Shown here piece by piece: positions 14,617-16,016 of a stretch of 16,016 nt of DNA. Source of the DNA: JBBRZF01 sp038236965 (lineage in GTDB: Bacteria > Acidobacteriota > Terriglobia > Terriglobales > Acidobacteriaceae); the NCBI GenBank assembly GCA_038236965.1, contig JBBRZF010000070.1:1-16016 (forward strand), in the 5' to 3' direction. Each line of letters starts with the position of its first letter. The first letter of the stretch is position 1. Below the pieces are notes generated by a model that was not told where the DNA came from, did not search any database, and saw nothing but the letters and a program-made list of their open reading frames with translations. The position numbers were made by a program, and so were the translations under genes.

Positions 14617-15363
14617 TTAGGAACCGACTGGCGGTTTGGCCTCCATGATGCGATCTACGGAAGCGGTTGCCTGTTCGATGGCTGCGAGATAACGCGCGAA
14701 GAGGCTGCGCACGTCGACGGTCTTGATGCTGATGCGTTTTTCCCGAATATCCAGTACCTGCTCAAAAGCGGAGGCGTCAAATTTTATCTCGGCAGCGAGT
14801 TTACGAACAGCTTCGCGGCGAGAGGTGGCCGGCGGAAATCCGAGGGCGATGAGCACGTGGCGAAAGAGCGTGGTGAACGAGGGGACGGAACGGATGAGTA
14901 GATCCTCGAGTTGGGCGTCCTTTGCGGCGAGTAGCGCTTGTTGACGGAGCAGGACGAGTTTTTCGCGCAGTTCGTATTCGACCTGCACACGATGAAGATC
15001 GAGTGGAATGTTGAGCGAGAGCAGCGGGTCTTCTCCGAAGAGAAGACGATGGTGCTGCTGCATGTCGAGCAGTTCGATGGTGAAGACGTCGGTGGAGCGT
15101 GAGAGTTCCTGTGCGGTCATGAAGAGCGGCGCGGCCTGCTTGTCCTTTGCCCACCACCGGGCAACGGGCGAGAGCGGCTCAAGAGCGGCGAAAGAGCCGT
15201 CGCGCAGGACACAAAAGATATTCAGGTTGGAGAAGCCGGGCTGGTATTCGCCGTTGGCCGCGGAGCCATAGAGGATGACGCTAAGGAGATTTGCTCCGGC
15301 GGCTTCGCGGATGCGTTGTACGAATTCGGTAAGCTTTGCTTCGGGAACCGTATTTTCAGCCAT
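14617..15363 (-). CDS. Nucleotidyltransferase-fold protein with altered catalytic motif
   Basis: 248 residues from ATG 15363. The frame is open further upstream, but that part is an Arg/Trp-rich antisense reading of the Gly-rich tail of the preceding gene and is left out. Residues about 10-100 resemble the Pol-beta/MNT nucleotidyltransferase fold: YGSAANGEYQPGFSNLNIF contains the GS signature (33-34), but the two metal-binding Asp of the usual SDxD are Asn46 and Asn48 (SNLN). A third acid may remain in TIELLD. Residues about 125-235 are helical, like the HEPN-type or substrate-binding helices of such proteins. It begins 14 bases after the TPM gene stop and precedes lemA by 19, so it is in one operon with them. 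Catalytic activity is doubtful; a binding or regulatory role may be more likely. Confidence 0.72.
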   Translation of the reverse strand: MAENTVPEAKLTEFVQRIREAAGANLLSVILYGSAANGEYQPGFSNLNIFCVLRDGSFAALEPLSPVARWWAKDKQAAPLFMTAQELSRSTDVFTIELLDMQQHHRLLFGEDPLLSLNIPLDLHRVQVEYELREKLVLLRQQALLAAKDAQLEDLLIRSVPSFTTLFRHVLIALGFPPATSRREAVRKLAAEIKFDASAFEQVLDIREKRISIKTVDVRSLFARYLAAIEQATASVDRIMEAKPPVGS

Positions 15364-15377
15364 AGTTTGCTCGCTTG

Positions 15378-16016
15378 TTACCAACTGCTGCTTGCGCCTC
15401 CGCCACCGGAAGAGCCTCCGCCGAAACCCCCGAAGCCGCCACCACCGCCGCCGCCTCCGAATCCACCACCACCCCAACCGCCGCGTCCGCCGCCTCCGAG
15501 TTGCGAGAGCAAAATCCAGAAGAGGACGTTGCGCAAAGGGGTGAACATAAGGAGGATGAAACCGATGATGAGGAAGAGGACGGTGCGGGGAGAGAGCGAC
15601 TGCGGAGGATTCTGCACGCGCTCAGCGGGAAGCTGGGGCGTGTTGCTGAGAGTGATCTTTGCGTCTTCGGCGATGACGTTGGCGACGCGGGTTGTGACCA
15701 GAAGCAGCGCGCCGCTGTAGTCATTGGCGCGTATCTGCGGAATGGCTTCACGCTGGAATCCGCCAACCTTGCCGTCGGGAAGAATAGGCTCGAGACCGTA
15801 ACCGACCTCGATGCGCGCGCGGCGGTCCTGAATGGCATAGAGAATGAGGACGCCGCGATCCGTTCCCTTTTTTCCAATCCCCCACTGCTTGTAAAGATCG
15901 ACGGCGTAGGAATCGACGTCGGCACCATCGAGCGTGTTGATGGTGACGAGCGCGACCTGCGCTTGGGCGTTCTGGTCGAGCTGGGTGCAGATGTTGGTGA
16001 TCTGGGCGATGGCGGC
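15378..16016 (-). CDS. TPM-domain (YgcG-like) membrane protein, 5' end outside window
   Basis: 212 residues are visible and the frame is open to the window end, so the start and signal peptide are missing. The TPM domain is recognised from QVALVTINTLDG, SYAVDLYKQWGIGKKGTDRGVLIL, RRARIEVGYGLEPILPDG and the following AIPQIRANDYSGAL. After it come a hydrophobic stretch of one or two membrane spans (VLFLIIGFILLMF and VLFWILLSQL) and a Gly-rich tail ending GGGGASSSW, typical of this family. The TPM domain would face the periplasm. It is the first visible gene of the operon with the nucleotidyltransferase-like gene and lemA. TPM/LemA pairs are common; suggested roles in envelope stress or photosystem repair come from distant relatives and do not define this one. 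Confidence 0.92.
   Translation of the reverse strand, partial: AAIAQITNICTQLDQNAQAQVALVTINTLDGADVDSYAVDLYKQWGIGKKGTDRGVLILYAIQDRRARIEVGYGLEPILPDGKVGGFQREAIPQIRANDYSGALLLVTTRVANVIAEDAKITLSNTPQLPAERVQNPPQSLSPRTVLFLIIGFILLMFTPLRNVLFWILLSQLGGGGRGGWGGGGFGGGGGGGGFGGFGGGSSGGGGASSSW

Noticed and set aside
15364..15477. N-terminal extension of the nucleotidyltransferase-like protein
   Set aside because: The extra 38 residues are Arg/Trp-rich readings of the Gly-rich tail codons of the preceding gene in another frame.

Overview
The window reads as a stretch of GC-rich bacterial chromosome, most likely from an acidobacterium of the Terriglobia (Koribacter/Terriglobus-like). This is inferred from the gene mix (an S46 dipeptidyl-peptidase, a VirB10-like barrel protein with a glycine zipper, SbsA-type Ig-like lipoproteins, DUF4112, a LemA/TPM pair) and from the dispersed intergenic repeats of GGACACAAAGG type. 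No rRNA, tRNA, CRISPR array, prophage or insertion sequence is visible.

Layout. 1-855 (+) is the C-terminal part of an S46 dipeptidyl-peptidase whose start lies outside the window. 856-1735 has no gene but holds two perfect hairpins, one copy of a dispersed repeat (element A) and a strong terminator-like stem-loop. 1736-2581 (+) is an alpha/beta hydrolase of the non-haem chloroperoxidase type. Element B follows, then a secreted beta-barrel/glycine-zipper protein (3550-2852, -), then element C.

The centre (3991-8646) is a peptidoglycan-salvage locus. An exported two-domain protein on the minus strand fuses an AmiE-like serine hydrolase to a NamZ (GH171, old DUF1343) exo-muramidase. Across a 103-bp divergent intergenic region with a duplicated, palindromic operator-like motif lies a plus-strand operon of a second AmiE-like hydrolase without a signal peptide and murQ (MurNAc-6-phosphate etherase), coupled by a one-base TGATG overlap. 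Together they suggest outside cleavage of wall fragments (stem-peptide removal and MurNAc release) and inside conversion of MurNAc-6P to GlcNAc-6P. No transporter, kinase or MurR regulator is in the window.

The 3' end of murQ carries 20 in-register heptamer repeats before a bidirectional terminator shared with a convergent Ig-like lipoprotein gene (10201-8915, -). murA (10462-11754, +), the first committed step of UDP-MurNAc synthesis, follows and converges on a DUF4112 membrane protein (12401-11877, -), with a shared terminator between them. Next on the minus strand come a secreted GH71/GH99-like glycosidase (13760-12495) with its own terminator, and a three-gene operon read TPM-domain protein (cut by the window end), a nucleotidyltransferase-fold protein whose catalytic aspartates are asparagines, and LemA, ending in a terminator at about 13921-13954.
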